A DNA stretch of 64,000 nucleotides from Zygnema cylindricum (Eukaryota > Streptophyta > Zygnematophyceae > Zygnematales > Zygnemataceae): positions 1 through 64,000 of the forward strand of contig JBBHKE010001439.1 of NCBI GenBank assembly GCA_037447655.1, read 5' to 3'. A program made the position numbers and the translations under genes. Shown in pieces: positions 47,313-58,859 of the stretch. Under the pieces are notes generated by a model. That model was given only the letters and a program-made list of their open reading frames with translations. It had not been told where the DNA came from and did not search any database. Each line of letters begins with the position of its first letter. The first letter of the stretch is position 1.

Positions 47313-47856
47313 GTTTTGGAATCCTTACACTATGCACTTTAGGATGTAGGGTAAGTAAATAAATGTAGGGCAAAAGTTAGAAGGCGAGGTAAACATTGTT
47401 CATTCCTAGGTTTTGGAGTTTTCCATTCTCATCCGCAGGAGTGATAAGGAACTCTCCTCAATTGAAAGACGGTAGCATTAGAGAATATTTAAATTTTGCA
47501 GTTTTTTTATTTTTTTTGGAGCTTGAACAAATTACTCTCCTGTCACTTTAAGATGTAGTATTTGTTGAGTTGGTGGCCTAACTCAAAAATTGTAGTAGTT
47601 TCGAAAAACCACGGTAGAGTAAATTAGCATTTTTTATTCTTAGAATCGATTATCATAGATTTACATTTATTTTTTATTATCATAGAATTATGTTTATTTT
47701 TTATTACCATAGAATTATATGTTTTTGTTATCCTCTGATTGTTTATATGTGTTTTTCATTCTTATAGAGTTAAATATATATCCATTTGCTATGTTATGGT
47801 TGGGATTATAAAAAATTACATTCATTTCATATATTGCGTATGTCTTTTTACAGTTG
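47313..47856. other. 3' flank of TBL copy A
   Basis: Up to about 47600 this is part of the inverted duplication (its partner is 54906 down to about 54655, sharing GAAGGCGAGGTAAACATTGT). Then AT-rich spacer. No gene. Confidence 0.5.
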
Positions 47857-48198
47857 TGTACATCTATGAAACACTCATACGCAAAAAACACGAAAATTTC
47901 ACACAAAAACAAACATACGAAACAAAAAAAAACAATGTGAAAGAGAGTAAAAGACAAAAATAACAAATGTAATCCTACGGACGACTTTTGAACAAAAAAT
48001 ATGATATAGTGACGACAACTATTTGAACCATTAGTAGTCACCGATAAAATGGAGGCATACCGATGTAAGGCAACGTGAACCTAAAAAAGTCATTTTTGTT
48101 AATAACCGCAAGTTTACCTTTAGATTTGAAGTTGTTTTTCTCGTAAGGAATTTAACTACGTAAAAAGCAAAACAAGAGACCTCACATTTGAAACATAG
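47857..48198. repeat. Inverted repeat arm, partner 61942-62283
   Basis: Close inverse match to 61942-62283 (for example ATGGAGGCATACCGATGTAA). It is interrupted by the LINE at 48199 and continues at 52067. Confidence 0.8.
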
Positions 48199-48707
48199 AA
48201 TATTCACGATAAATTAAAAAGCACAATGGTAGACCATTTGAGTCCGGGGGTACAAAAGGGGTGGCATGGCCAAAACCGAAAAACTACCAGGGCAAAAAAA
48301 ACCAAGGAGAGCGACGGGAACACAACAACAAAAAAGGAAACAACAACCAAGCAAATAAAAGCACCAAAACCTAAAGTGAAGAGCACGGCAACTCACAAAA
48401 CCAAAACTACCACCCCAACCTCAACTCAATTAAATATCTACGAAAAGCAACCCCGTAAGTCCCCCCAGCCCGAGGGAGCACGTTGAGGGAGGTTCGTAAC
48501 GCGGCGACGATCCATAACAGCGACAGCCGATCAGAGGAGAATAGAAGCCTGCACTCGCTCTAAAGCCACAGATAAGCGTTGACGAAAAAAAAGTAAGGAC
48601 CGAAAGAGGAGGGCTCCTAAGTCCTCGGCGCTCGAAAGCACGTCAAGCGCAAGTACGGAGAAACTCGTCCATTGCAACACCCAAACAACCAAAGATCTCG
48701 ATCCCCA

Positions 48708-51534
48708 TCAGAATAAAGTCATCCATAGGGTCCCGGTGAGCATAATCACACTCCTTCGCCTTAGCGACATCACGAGCTGCCACCCCAACATGTCGAGCCG
48801 CCTAACCAACAACCGTAGCCGAAGTAGGGTTTGCCAAAACAATATCACAAAAAATGCTACGAGCACCATCAAGCAAAACAAAATTGATCCGACGCGAGAG
48901 AATAATGTGAGAAACATCCCGAAGCACACAAAAGCCTCCCTCCGAAGCGATAGTCGCAACAACGTCGCCAATAGTGTCGTGCACTTAGATCAAATCTCCC
49001 CCATGGAAGCAACGAAGCAAATGGACACCATCCGGCCCCAAGACACGACCACGTGCACAAACAAGAGAGCCAAGTAAAAGAGGATGGGGGAGGCCAAGGC
49101 GAAATCGGAGGGAGGTGGGGAACTGAGCAGGTGAAAATCGAAGAGTGAACAAAAAAGGTGTAGCCAAAGACAAAGATTCAGAACGTGGTCCACCACAAGG
49201 TAGATGACGGGCACACGAAGAATAAAAGGGAAACGCCATGAAAAGCTCGGAATTAATGGTGGCGACAACCCGATCGAAAATGGATTCTTGGAAACGCTCA
49301 ACAAATTTTAAACAACGGTGGAGAGAATCGACACATCCACTAGGGCATGGGGAGGAAGAGATCTTTGCGCCTCCAATAGAGACCGCTGGAATGCGAACAC
49401 ACCGTCTGAAACCCAGGGGAGCACGTTAGCTAGAACGGGGGTGTTCCCTGCCAAGAAGCGGGAAACAAGAGTAGAGGCAATAAGGCACCAACTTCCCCAA
49501 TAGGCAGCGAGAGCAACACGAGCAGCCGATAATAGACCCAACCCCCCGACCGAGACATGGAGGGAAGCTTGAATGCTCGCTGAGGGCCCAGACTCGCGGT
49601 CGAGTGTCCCACGACCTAAAAGGGTGTGGATGATGTCCATGAGGCAATCGTCAAAAGCGGAAAGAGAGGAGACAAACGTCGAGGTGGGAGGGGAAGTACG
49701 CGTAAGGTCAGAAGGGCGGCGGGGGAAACACTTGGTCAACACAGTAAAAGCCACTTGGGCACTTGGGGATCAGGGAGGTGAGGAAGGTCGTCCACCTAGG
49801 CCAAATCTGTCTGTAAAGCATCATGAAGGAATTGGTTCACGAAATTATTGGAACCAAAGGGGCAGCCAAGCACACGAATGCCATGAAAGGGAGAAGGGGT
49901 TTAAAAACCAAGAGGGGAAGTAAAGGAAAGTGGAATATCCTGATGAGACCAAATAACACACTTCAAAGGTTGGACTGAAAGGTTGAGTTCGGCTAAACGT
50001 TCTTTAGAAAAAATCATATGCCAACACGACTTGTTCTCTAGACCCAATAACCTGCGTATCATTTGCAACCGAAAGGAAAAGGCAAGAAGGGAAGGCGGCT
50101 GCGGAAGCACGAAGGGCCCGGTAATGGGCGAGGGGGAACAAAGGTCCGCCTAGAGGGTCGCCTTAGCGAGTGCCAGTCGCAGAGGAGAGAGGATTGAGAT
50201 CATCGTCGGTGGAGAAAAAAAGGTTGCTTGTCAAAGAATATAAAGCCCTCACAAAAGGGAATAATTAGACAATCGGAGATGGAGCCGCCATAAGCTCTGA
50301 AAAAATCACGTTCCGATCCACCGTATTGAATGCATTGGAAACGTCAACTTGAAGGACCAACCAATTCGGATGTACATCCAACAAAGCCCAAGTTCCGTGG
50401 ACCACTAGGCCACTCCAAACTGATGAGGAGAGAAATAATTATGGAAAGTTGGTTGGAGCTGGAGACATATCGCACGAGCCACCAATCTGTATAAAACCTC
50501 TCCCACCGATATAGGGCGGATTCCTCCATTAGGTTTGGCGACTACAACAAGGCGGGATGACGTGAGAAGATCCCAAATCCGAGGGGGCGTATCCCCGCTA
50601 GCTATAAGAGAACATACTAAAAAAACACACCGAACCGCCGAGCACCCGAAAACATCATGAAACAACTCATATAGTGTGCCCGAAGGGCCTCCCGCTGAAA
50701 GGTGAGGTGAATAGCTAAGGGCCTTAATGAAAACCTCCCGATCAAAAGTAAAATTCTCAAAAGGCTCAAAGGCGTGGATGGAAAGGGGTAAAGGGGAAGG
50801 TGCAGGGGGGTGGAGAGCTTGAAGGACTTCAATAGTGGAAGAAGATCGGGGGTAAGGATGAATGGTTGTAGGGCCCAAACCGCTCGAGAAAGATCACCGA
50901 CACAACCTAAGTGAGTTGCTCGACGATAAGAGGTCGCGACAGCCAATGGCTAAGGTAGGCGACGCGGTATGAAAGAGGTGCTCGATACACGAACCTCATG
51001 CTCGGTGTGGGAGGGCCTTCCAGTCACCACAAGGAATCGGGGACAACGCGCCATAGTTTCTCTAGCCCCACTGCCCCGCCCACGACCTAGAAGGACTAGG
51101 ACCCAGAGAGAGAATATAAGAAGAAGGTGCCAAGGAGCAATGTCCGTTGAGTTTGAAGCAATGTGGCACAAAGGGAGGTGGAGAGCATCTTGTACTATTG
51201 TCTTGACGGCCATAGGAATACCGGTGTATAATCGCGGGCGGGGGGCTCCCAAATCATAAGCCCCCAAAACATCTAACTCACAGACGAAAGTGTAGTCTTC
51301 ATCTATGGGGCCGGAGAGGAGGGTGGTCGATGATGATTCCAGAGATGTGAGAGACGAAGGACCATCCAGGGCTCTGCAATGGCATAAACTCCGTGTATGA
51401 AGGGAAATACTGGCCCCAGCGGCAAAAAGGTTATGACACCGAAGACATTCCAAACGCCTAGAGGCTTTTTTACGAAGTTTGAATGGAGGTGGTGGGGGGA
51501 GAAGGGAAAAGGAAGGGCTTTCAGCCATGGTCAA
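48708..51534 (-). pseudogene. LINE polyprotein remnant (C2H2 finger, RT, C-terminal nuclease-like), copy A
   Basis: Starts at 51534 (MTMAESPSFS). A C2H2-type finger CLRCHNLF...H...H lies near residues 33-55. RT follows from about 50878: GGPSGTL, then KPNGGIRPISVGEVLYRLVA, FGVA, the motif GTR-stop-GDPLG (stop at 50163-50165 where Q is expected) and VANDTQVIG (50048-50074), whose first catalytic Asp is Asn. After SVGGLGLLSAARVA (about 49600) comes a C-terminal Cys/His stretch (CARG...GVHLLRC...GGD) and then ILSRRINF...FCDIVLANP, which resembles the PD-(D/E)XK-type endonuclease of R2-like LINEs. At least three frame changes and two internal stops. No N-terminal APE endonuclease is visible. Confidence 0.8.
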
Positions 51535-51941
51535 TAAGTCAAAGAAGCCATGGGAATTGGGAGGGTGAGAGGAAGAGAAAACGTGGGAGAGGAAAAGGAA
51601 CCATGTGGGATGTATGGGGAAATTGGTAGCAAGCCAGAATATAACATAAAGTGTGATGTCGAAAAATAGGGGAAGGGGGGGAGAGGAAGAGGGGAGAGGG
51701 TTAAAATCGATTTTATGTGTAGAAAGGGGGAGAGGGTAAAGAAATGTTGTTGGTTTTTGTTTGGCTTCCAGTGATTGTGTTTGCGCATTGTGCTTATGAT
51801 TTTTGGAACTTGCTATATGGGGGGATGGGGGGTCAAACGATTCATGGGGAGGGTGGGGAGGCTAGTAATGACCTCGGGGGGTCACACCTGTGGTTTAGTC
51901 AATGTGCGTGCCGTTGGCAGCGACCACAGGCCAAATTCAGA

Positions 51942-52066
51942 GGTACATGATTACGGGGAGTAGATGTTATCGTGTAGTGAAAGAGGAAAAGAGGACATAG
52001 AGTAGATCCGAAGGTACATGATTACGAGGAGTAGATGCTGCCGCGTAATGAAGGAGGAAAAGAAAG
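51942..52066 (-). repeat. 5' tandem units of the LINE
   Basis: One 71-bp unit (51942-52012) and a partial second unit (52013-52066), sharing GGTACATGATTACG, GGAGTAGATG and GAGGAAAAGA, at the very 5' end of the minus-strand element. Confidence 0.8.
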
Positions 52067-52526
52067 TGAAGCATAGCGTGAGGGCTTTACTAGTAATCTT
52101 ACTGGTACAGGAAATGTATCGGCACTTATATTGGCAGTAGTAGTTTGACCAATGATGTATAGTTTTACCAATGATGTATAGTTTGACCAATATTACATCA
52201 GGTTGTGCCAACAAGGTGCCTCTCGCTTACGTGCTTTATTCGGATTGGTACCGGGTAGGCTTGTCTTCAAACGTTGAAAAATAGTCAATCATTCTTAAAC
52301 TGCAAAATTAATGTAAAATTTGTATGAGCAGGTGACATTTAATTATTGGACAAATGTATTAATGTGTAACATTTCAACGTGCCTTCTACATCATTGTACA
52401 AACTAAGATGTTATGTTATTGGAACCCAAAGTCCCTTCCATAAGGTCAATGGATAACAAAAAGAGTGACCGAGGATATTCTCCGGCAAACATTTTCTCGT
52501 GGCTTTAGTTTATGCGCTTTTCACTC
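52067..52526. repeat. Inverted repeat arm (continued), partner 61520-61951
   Basis: The inverse of 61520-61951 (for example TTGTGCCAACAAGGTGCCTC, TAGAAGGCACG inverse). It includes TSD copy TGAAGCATAG at 52067-52076. Short direct repeats TGATGTATAGTTT occur at 52153-52185. Confidence 0.8.
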
Positions 52527-54655
52527 GGCTTTATCAAAAAACGCAATGGTAAACCATCTGAGTCCATGGGAACAAAAAGGGGCCGGAGTGCTATGATTGA
52601 CAAACTACATGTGGAGGGAAGCAAGCATAGAAGATAAGCAAGGCAAAATTATAAAAAACAAACGGAAAAAAAACAAGTGAAACAAAGACACTGAAAGAAG
52701 AAACAACCACGTAAGGAAAGACCTAACAAAGTGCGGAAACAAAATGATCTAACCAAACGGAAACATAACTAAAGGTCTATTAAAATGAATGTGGTAAATC
52801 CTCGAATCTCGGGGCGCAGCAGGGTGAGGGAGTTCAAGAACACGTTGACGATCCATAACTGCAATATACGATCAAAGAAAATCAGAAGCTTTGGCTAGTA
52901 GTAAAGCCACAAGTAAATGTTGATGATAAAAACAAGTAAGGACCAAAACAAAAAGGCTCCCACGTCTTAGACGAAGGAACCACCGCCGACCACAAGCACA
53001 AAGAAACAATTCCAAAGAAACACCCAAACAACCAAACATCTTTAATGCCATCGAAATAAATTCATCCTTAGCATCTTGGTGGGCATAATCACGCTACTAT
53101 TTCTTAACCGCGTCTCGGGCAGCCACTCGAAGATGCCGACGCTCCTCTTTGACCTCTATATCCAAGGTAAGGTTCGCCAAACAATGTCACCAAATTTGTG
53201 ACGTGCAACACGGAGTAATACAATATCAATCCAGCGCGAAGGAGTAATATGGCAAACCCCCTTTAGAAGCGATAGTCACAATGGTATCATGAACATTGTT
53301 GTGCGCTCGAATAAACTCGTCCTCACATAGCAAAGAGAGACTGGTTGGCTCAAGGACACAGTCACACTTGGAAAAAAGAGAGCAAATCAAAGATGGATGA
53401 CGGAGGCAAAGCCGAAACAAAAGGGTAGTGGTGAATTGAGCAAGCGTAAAATAGAGGGTGGATAAAATAGGTGTAGCTAATAGCCAAGCTTTGAAACTAT
53501 AAGAGAGACAACGTGCACGTGAAGAATCAGAGGGAAGCGCCTCGAAAAGTTTGGTTTAAATGGTAGCAACATCCTAATCATAAATGCATGGACACGTTCA
53601 ACTGATGTTGTAACAAGGGTGGAAATAACCAACATATCCACAACGTCATCAAAAGGAAAGAACATGCCGGGTACAAATTTGGACCGTTACAAGGCGAACA
53701 CACCGTCCGAAAGAAGATGGACAACGGTAGCAAGAAAAAGAGTGCCCACAACCAAAAAACAAGAGACAAGAGTGGTGACAACAAGACACCAACTTCCCAA
53801 CAAGGTAGCAAGAGCATTACTTATCGTCGATAGTAAACCCAATCCGCAGCAAAGATAGGAAGAGAAGCTCGAAGGCATAGGTATGCTTCAACTCGTTATC
53901 AAAAGCCCACAGATTAACAAACTGTGAAAGACATATATGAGGCGATCATTAAAGGCACAAATGGATAAGACAAACATTGGGGAAGGATGGGAAGTGCGAG
54001 TAATTTATGAAGAGCGGTGGGGGAAATATCGTGTCCACGTGCAAAAGCTACTTGGGGATGAGAAAGGTTAGGTAAGTCGTCCACGCGGAACAAAGTTGTG
54101 TGAAGAGAAGAATCAATAAATTTTTCATGAAGGAATACAAACTAGGCGGGCAACCCTACACACCAATGAAACTGGAAGGAGGAGGAGCCTAAAAACCTAC
54201 AAGGGGAGTAAAAGAAAGAAGGTTGTCACAATGGGACCAAACAACACAGTTCAAGGGTTGGACAGAAAGGTTGAGTGCTACCAATAGTCCTCAAAATATG
54301 ACTTGGTTTGATAGGGGTAATATTGTGTGTAGAATCCGCAACACAAGGGAAGAAACAAGAGAGGAAAACACAAGAGGAGAAAGCGGTCGCGGATGCGCAA
54401 AGGGCGCGTTAATGAACATGATCAAACAAATAGACCTCGATAAGATCGTCTTGACAAGTGCTAGTCCTACAGGAAGCAAAACCAAATCACCACCAATGGA
54501 AAAAGAGAGGTTGTTCATCAAAGAATAAAAGGCCTTCACAAAGAGAAATATTTGGACAATCGAGGAGGGGCTTCGTCCGTACAAAGGTCCACGCGTCGAG
54601 GAGGTCTTGGCTAAAAGGAAAAAAGTTCGTGAATCTTGCACTTTTCTTTTACTAT
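52527..54655 (-). mobile_element. R2-like LINE, 5'-truncated copy (B)
   Basis: The 3' end at 52527 (minus ...ACCATTGCGTTTTTTGATAA) is conserved with copy F at 61400-61519. Minus-strand peptides HDTIVTIASKGG (about 53270-53310) and CGLGLLSTISNALATLLGSW (about 53790-53850) match copy A's C-terminal region, and the truncated RT lies around 54291-54641. Many stops. The 5' end is cut near 54655, where the TBL copy B arm begins. Confidence 0.75.
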
Positions 54656-54906
54656 AAGAAGCCTGTAAGTTTTGAGCTAGGCCACCAACTCAACAGATAC
54701 TAAACCTTAAAATGACGGGAAAGTAATATGTTCAAGCTCAACAACAAAAAAAAAAACTGCAAAAGATAAAAATTCTCTAAGGCTAACGTCTTTCAATTGC
54801 GGAGAGTTCCTTATCATTCCTGCAGATGAGAATAGAAAACTCCAAAACCTAGGAATGAACAATGTTTACCTCGCCTTCTAACTTTTCCCCTACATTTATT
54901 TACTTA

Positions 54907-57900
54907 CTAGACGGCTATCCTACGGAGTAGATAATTATACATTACTTTAACCCACATGTCGGGAACACCTGCGCCACACCAATGTGTGCAATCGTCTCTC
55001 CCTCCGACAGGATTTCCGCCTGAGTGCAAACCACATGAGTTGTAAAAAGCAGTTAGCACAGAAAGAGTTTTGCACAAACATAAAAGTGAGGAATATGGGT
55101 GCAGATTGATTGAAGAGAAGCAAGAGCTCCATCTTTAAGTACTCCCAAAATTCACGGAATGCTGTTGATTTTATTGTTTTCGCAAACTTATGTCGATGCC
55201 AATGTCAATGTGTTAATGCTAATGAGTCAATGTCAATGTCATTGTCAATTTCAGATGTCCAAATTCAAAGTTAATGTCAATGTGTTAATGTTAATGAGTC
55301 AATGTCAATGTCACTGTCAATTTCAGATGTCCAAATTCAAAGTTAAATGTCAACTGTTGAATGTCCACATCAAGGTTATATGTCAAATGTTTATGTCAAT
55401 GCCCATGTCAAATGTACATGTCAATGCCCATGTCAACTTTGTTACCCTTCAACGAGAAAAATCTAAATCTATGAGGGCTCTAGCTTTTGTGTATATCTTT
55501 GTTGGTATAACAACACTGTTGTCTTAGAAACATTATATGTGGTTTCCCATCCTACAAGACTTATACTTGGAAGAAGCATACACTACAAGTAAAGAAACAT
55601 ACACTGCGGGTTGAGAAGACATAGCATTTGCATTTTTTTTGGCACGTTTAAAATACAAACTAGAGAAAAGCCTTGCGCACGACGAGTAATTCTTGGTGAA
55701 AGGAAAGCAACACTCACAAGTAACATGCCAGTTTTGCATGTGACCATCAGGCCGGAGGAGACTCATCGTTGTGATGTCAATGAGTGTCAGGTTAGTACCA
55801 CGAGTTTAATTCCTTTGGAAGTTCAGAAGCTTCAAGGAGTCTCTTCTTTGTTCCCACCTCAATACCTGCTCCCTCAACAAACGATAAGCAAACTCAAGAT
55901 AAGCGAATACAAATTTACAGTTACAATCATTCTTCAGTGCTTGGACTGCTGCAATCAATGACAACTTGCTTCATGCTTACAAAATAACACAGACTTGCTG
56001 GTAACGTCATTTAACATGTTTTTGTTTCTTTGAGTATATAGATGCCATTTAACGAATGCCATGGTTCATCCCTTTCTAGAGAAATTAATGCATGGATACA
56101 ATAAAGTTTGGGATTGAGGTTGCGATCCTATAGAACTTGTTGTGTTCACATTATGGTAATGAGATATGGAGCAACCCAAAATTGTGTTTGTGCCACAAGT
56201 GAGAGTCGTACCTGACGGTAGCTTAGGAGCTGGAAGGTTCTACAAAATGAACCTTTGTCAGCTATGGGAAGGCCATAATGCATCGGTGATCCACTCAACA
56301 AAATTGCTTTGCCTTTGAACTTGATTTGTTCTAAATACTTCTGCACCGTTCCTATTCCAATTCCATATGCTTCCCAACTTGAAATATTACCGAGTCTTGT
56401 CCCATTTGAATACCATTCATGGTAGCCTGACATCCACCAATGTGTGCTCTGTGATCATCAAAAGTAGAATTACTCAAACGAGGTCCAAATCCTCCGAAAC
56501 TTAACACGCATTCTCAGTATAAGATATAAAAAGTAACTCACTTATTTTAATTCATCAAAGATATTTGCATCTAAAACTTCAAAGAGCACTATAAGATGGG
56601 TTCGGGCTTGGTATGCCTTTCTGCATTTGTTTGAACATGTGCAAAAATATTTGTGGCCCAACATCAATAGTAAAGCACCGTACTGAAACTGCAAAGCAAT
56701 AAACACATCTTATAGGGGAATTATATGAGCAGTACAACTGGCGTTAGTGGAGCAGTGACCATAGTATTTGTAGTAACCAAAGCAGAAACTGTACGATTGT
56801 GTAAAAAGTACTTTTTTTGGTACGATTTTAATTCCTGATTAGTATCGTCTGTAATTGCGTGCGTATAATTACCCTAAAAGCAGGAACAATCCCTTTGTCG
56901 CTTACCTGGAAAATAATAACATCTGCCGCCTTTGCCAATTCTTCCCACCGTGGATCCACCCGGGCCAAGTTCACCTTGCTGAATATAACTTTTCGAAGAG
57001 ATGCGAAACATTTTACTAGCATACTGCATAAATGATGCACAAAATTCCCTTCGTGTTGAGATAAATGATGCAGAATTTCTCCTTCATCTTAAAAGAAGCT
57101 CTAAACAATCTAGACAGATAAATAAGCCTAAAGCCCCAGCTGATGCGAAGAACCTGATCACAATGCAATAAATAAAAGCAGGTAAAAGCCAGAAGTTCCT
57201 TTTCCGGCTCATATGTAAATAGTACGACCCACAACCGTACTAAAGGGCAGTAAATGCTTCATATTTTACACCGGCCCTTATCCATTTTTATGTGCAATAT
57301 TGCTAAAATACCCAAGCTAGGTGAAAGCCTTACAAGAAACGACAAAGCAAAAACCACTTTCCATGCTCGTTTCTACACATTTCATACCAAAGGTGAAAAT
57401 ATTCTCAAAAACAGTATCCGATGGACTATTGACTTAGTGCTGCAATGATTGTTATTTATTGCAACACTCACAGACTAACAACCAAAAAGTAAGCATTTCA
57501 TATAAGAGGTTGTGAGCATCACCTGATATCCAATTGTACGAATACCTTTAATTCTTCCTTTCCGCCTTCGCAACTTTTCACTGCCCGAGTTTGCCATGCA
57601 CAGAAATGCTTGGTGAAAGTTGCCTGTGACTGAATCCCCGATGATGAGAACTGTCTTTGATTTTAAAATGTGAGCCAATTTGGGAGCGCTGAAAGGCTTC
57701 AGGAAGCAGTGAGACGTCTGTGAAGCAATTACCTTACAATGTGTGAATTTCGACGAAAAAAAAAACACAAGGACAATGGTTCTTCTAATAGATATTTTAA
57801 GGGTAAGCATATGGAATTAACGAGAGAGATATCAACTATTATGAGAGAAGGCTTGTTCAGGTGCCTTTACATCAAAAGAAGCTTTTGGTAGATTCCTTCA

Positions 57901-58215
57901 ACAAAACTTTCTTCGAATGCTGAATGGATGTGGTCTATTTCTTTATCGAAATACTTCCCTACAGTTCTGTCTCTATCTACTATCGATAGACAAAATCGCG
58001 AGAAGCCACCATGGCGGGAGCAGCTCTTCATTGGAACAAGGTAATGATCAATCCATCCTCGCATACCTTAAATTCATAATTCTGATACGTGATATTGGGC
58101 CTTCCTCTGTCCTGGCACTTAGCTTTTCGATCAAAGAATTGGCAATTTGATTCAGTATAAATGCGCTCTGCAGTATCCAGAACCCATTCGCCCGTGCTGG
58201 TGTTGCACAAACGAC
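54907..58215 (-). pseudogene. TBL/PC-esterase pseudogene (copy B)
   Basis: Minus-strand exons matching copy A: 58067-58215, 57523-57717, 57082-57153, 56906-57023, 56212-56448, 55718-55865, 54907-55019. Exon 1 with the signal anchor is missing. GDSVTGNF and DCTHWC are kept. Lesions: the exon 4 donor reads GA instead of GT; exon 5 is 118 nt against 162 in copy A, a 44-nt loss that shifts the frame; and exon 7 has a stop (TAA, 55806-55808) where copy A has TTA. A 6-nt in-frame loss in exon 6 is harmless. Its exon 4 (72 nt, in frame) is nevertheless better preserved than copy A's. Confidence 0.9.
55195..55440 (-). repeat. TCAATG/TTGACAT minisatellite in the copy B intron
   Basis: A shorter relative of the array at 46521-46995, with larger units (AAGTTAATGTCAATGTGTTA repeated). 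Confidence 0.75.
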
Positions 58216-58527
58216 CTGCAAACAAGGTAACAAATCAGAGGAAGCATTAAATAGGACAAGTTGGATAAATTCTGGGAAAATGTAAGTCGTTGACAAGAAT
58301 TCACTTGTGAATCTTAAAAGTGCATCACAAATTCTCGAGCTAAACTATCTGAGCTGCATTGGACAACAATGGAGTAATGCGGCAACATCGTGAAAGAGAC
58401 AAAACTGGCTAACACCATCTTCTTTGCGAAAATGATGAATTTTCAACAGCCAAGTAGATGCGCATGTGGCATCGAGTTGCAATTATTTTTGACACCGAAG
58501 CTCAGTTCACTCTTTTAAGATGGCAAA

Positions 58528-58714
58528 ACACAGTCCATCGCTATTAGAGTTAGTAAATTAACAGCGTTGAACATGATTCAGCACTAACTACAACTAGATT
58601 ATGTTTGGTCATGCTTATTATGGGCCACTTCACTGAATAGTGTTATTAAAACTAATTATGACTATGGGTAAAAAATCACTAGGATGAGTAACTTTGATAG
58701 CAATGGACAGTGTA
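58528..58714. mobile_element. MITE family M1 in TBL intron 1 (copy B)
   Basis: ACACAGTCCATCGCTATTAG ... TAGCAATGGACAGTGTA. Same insertion point as the copy A MITE, so it was present before the duplication. Confidence 0.75.
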
Positions 58715-58859
58715 GTGGAGCAATGAGCTTGAAGTTAAGCACTTCGCCCCTACTATGTCCACCGAACTTGGGAAGACAACAGTATCCAAGTGGTGTTCAA
58801 GCCTTTTCAAAATAGAATTAAAGAATGGAACAACATTGGAAAAAAACAAAAAGTAGGAT

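Larger units (their letters stand above)
48199..52066 (-). mobile_element. R2-like LINE, longest copy (A)
   Basis: 3868 bp on the minus strand, flanked by TGAAACATAG (48189-48198) and TGAAGCATAG (52067-52076), a 10-bp target duplication with one difference. The paralogous empty site at 61942-61951 has a single CTATGCTTCA, so both ends are well fixed. Order on the minus strand: 5' tandem units, leader, C2H2 finger ORF, reverse transcriptase, C-terminal domain, 3' UTR ending GTGCTTTTTAATTTATC with no poly(A). Confidence 0.9.
54655..58858 (-). repeat. Inverted duplication arm carrying TBL copy B
   Basis: The inverse of about 43025-47600. It ends within intron 1: TCCTACTTTTTGTTTTTTTC is shared by both arms near 43022 and 58855, and beyond it the sequence becomes gypsy gag. 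The arms have diverged visibly but keep all introns. Confidence 0.88.
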
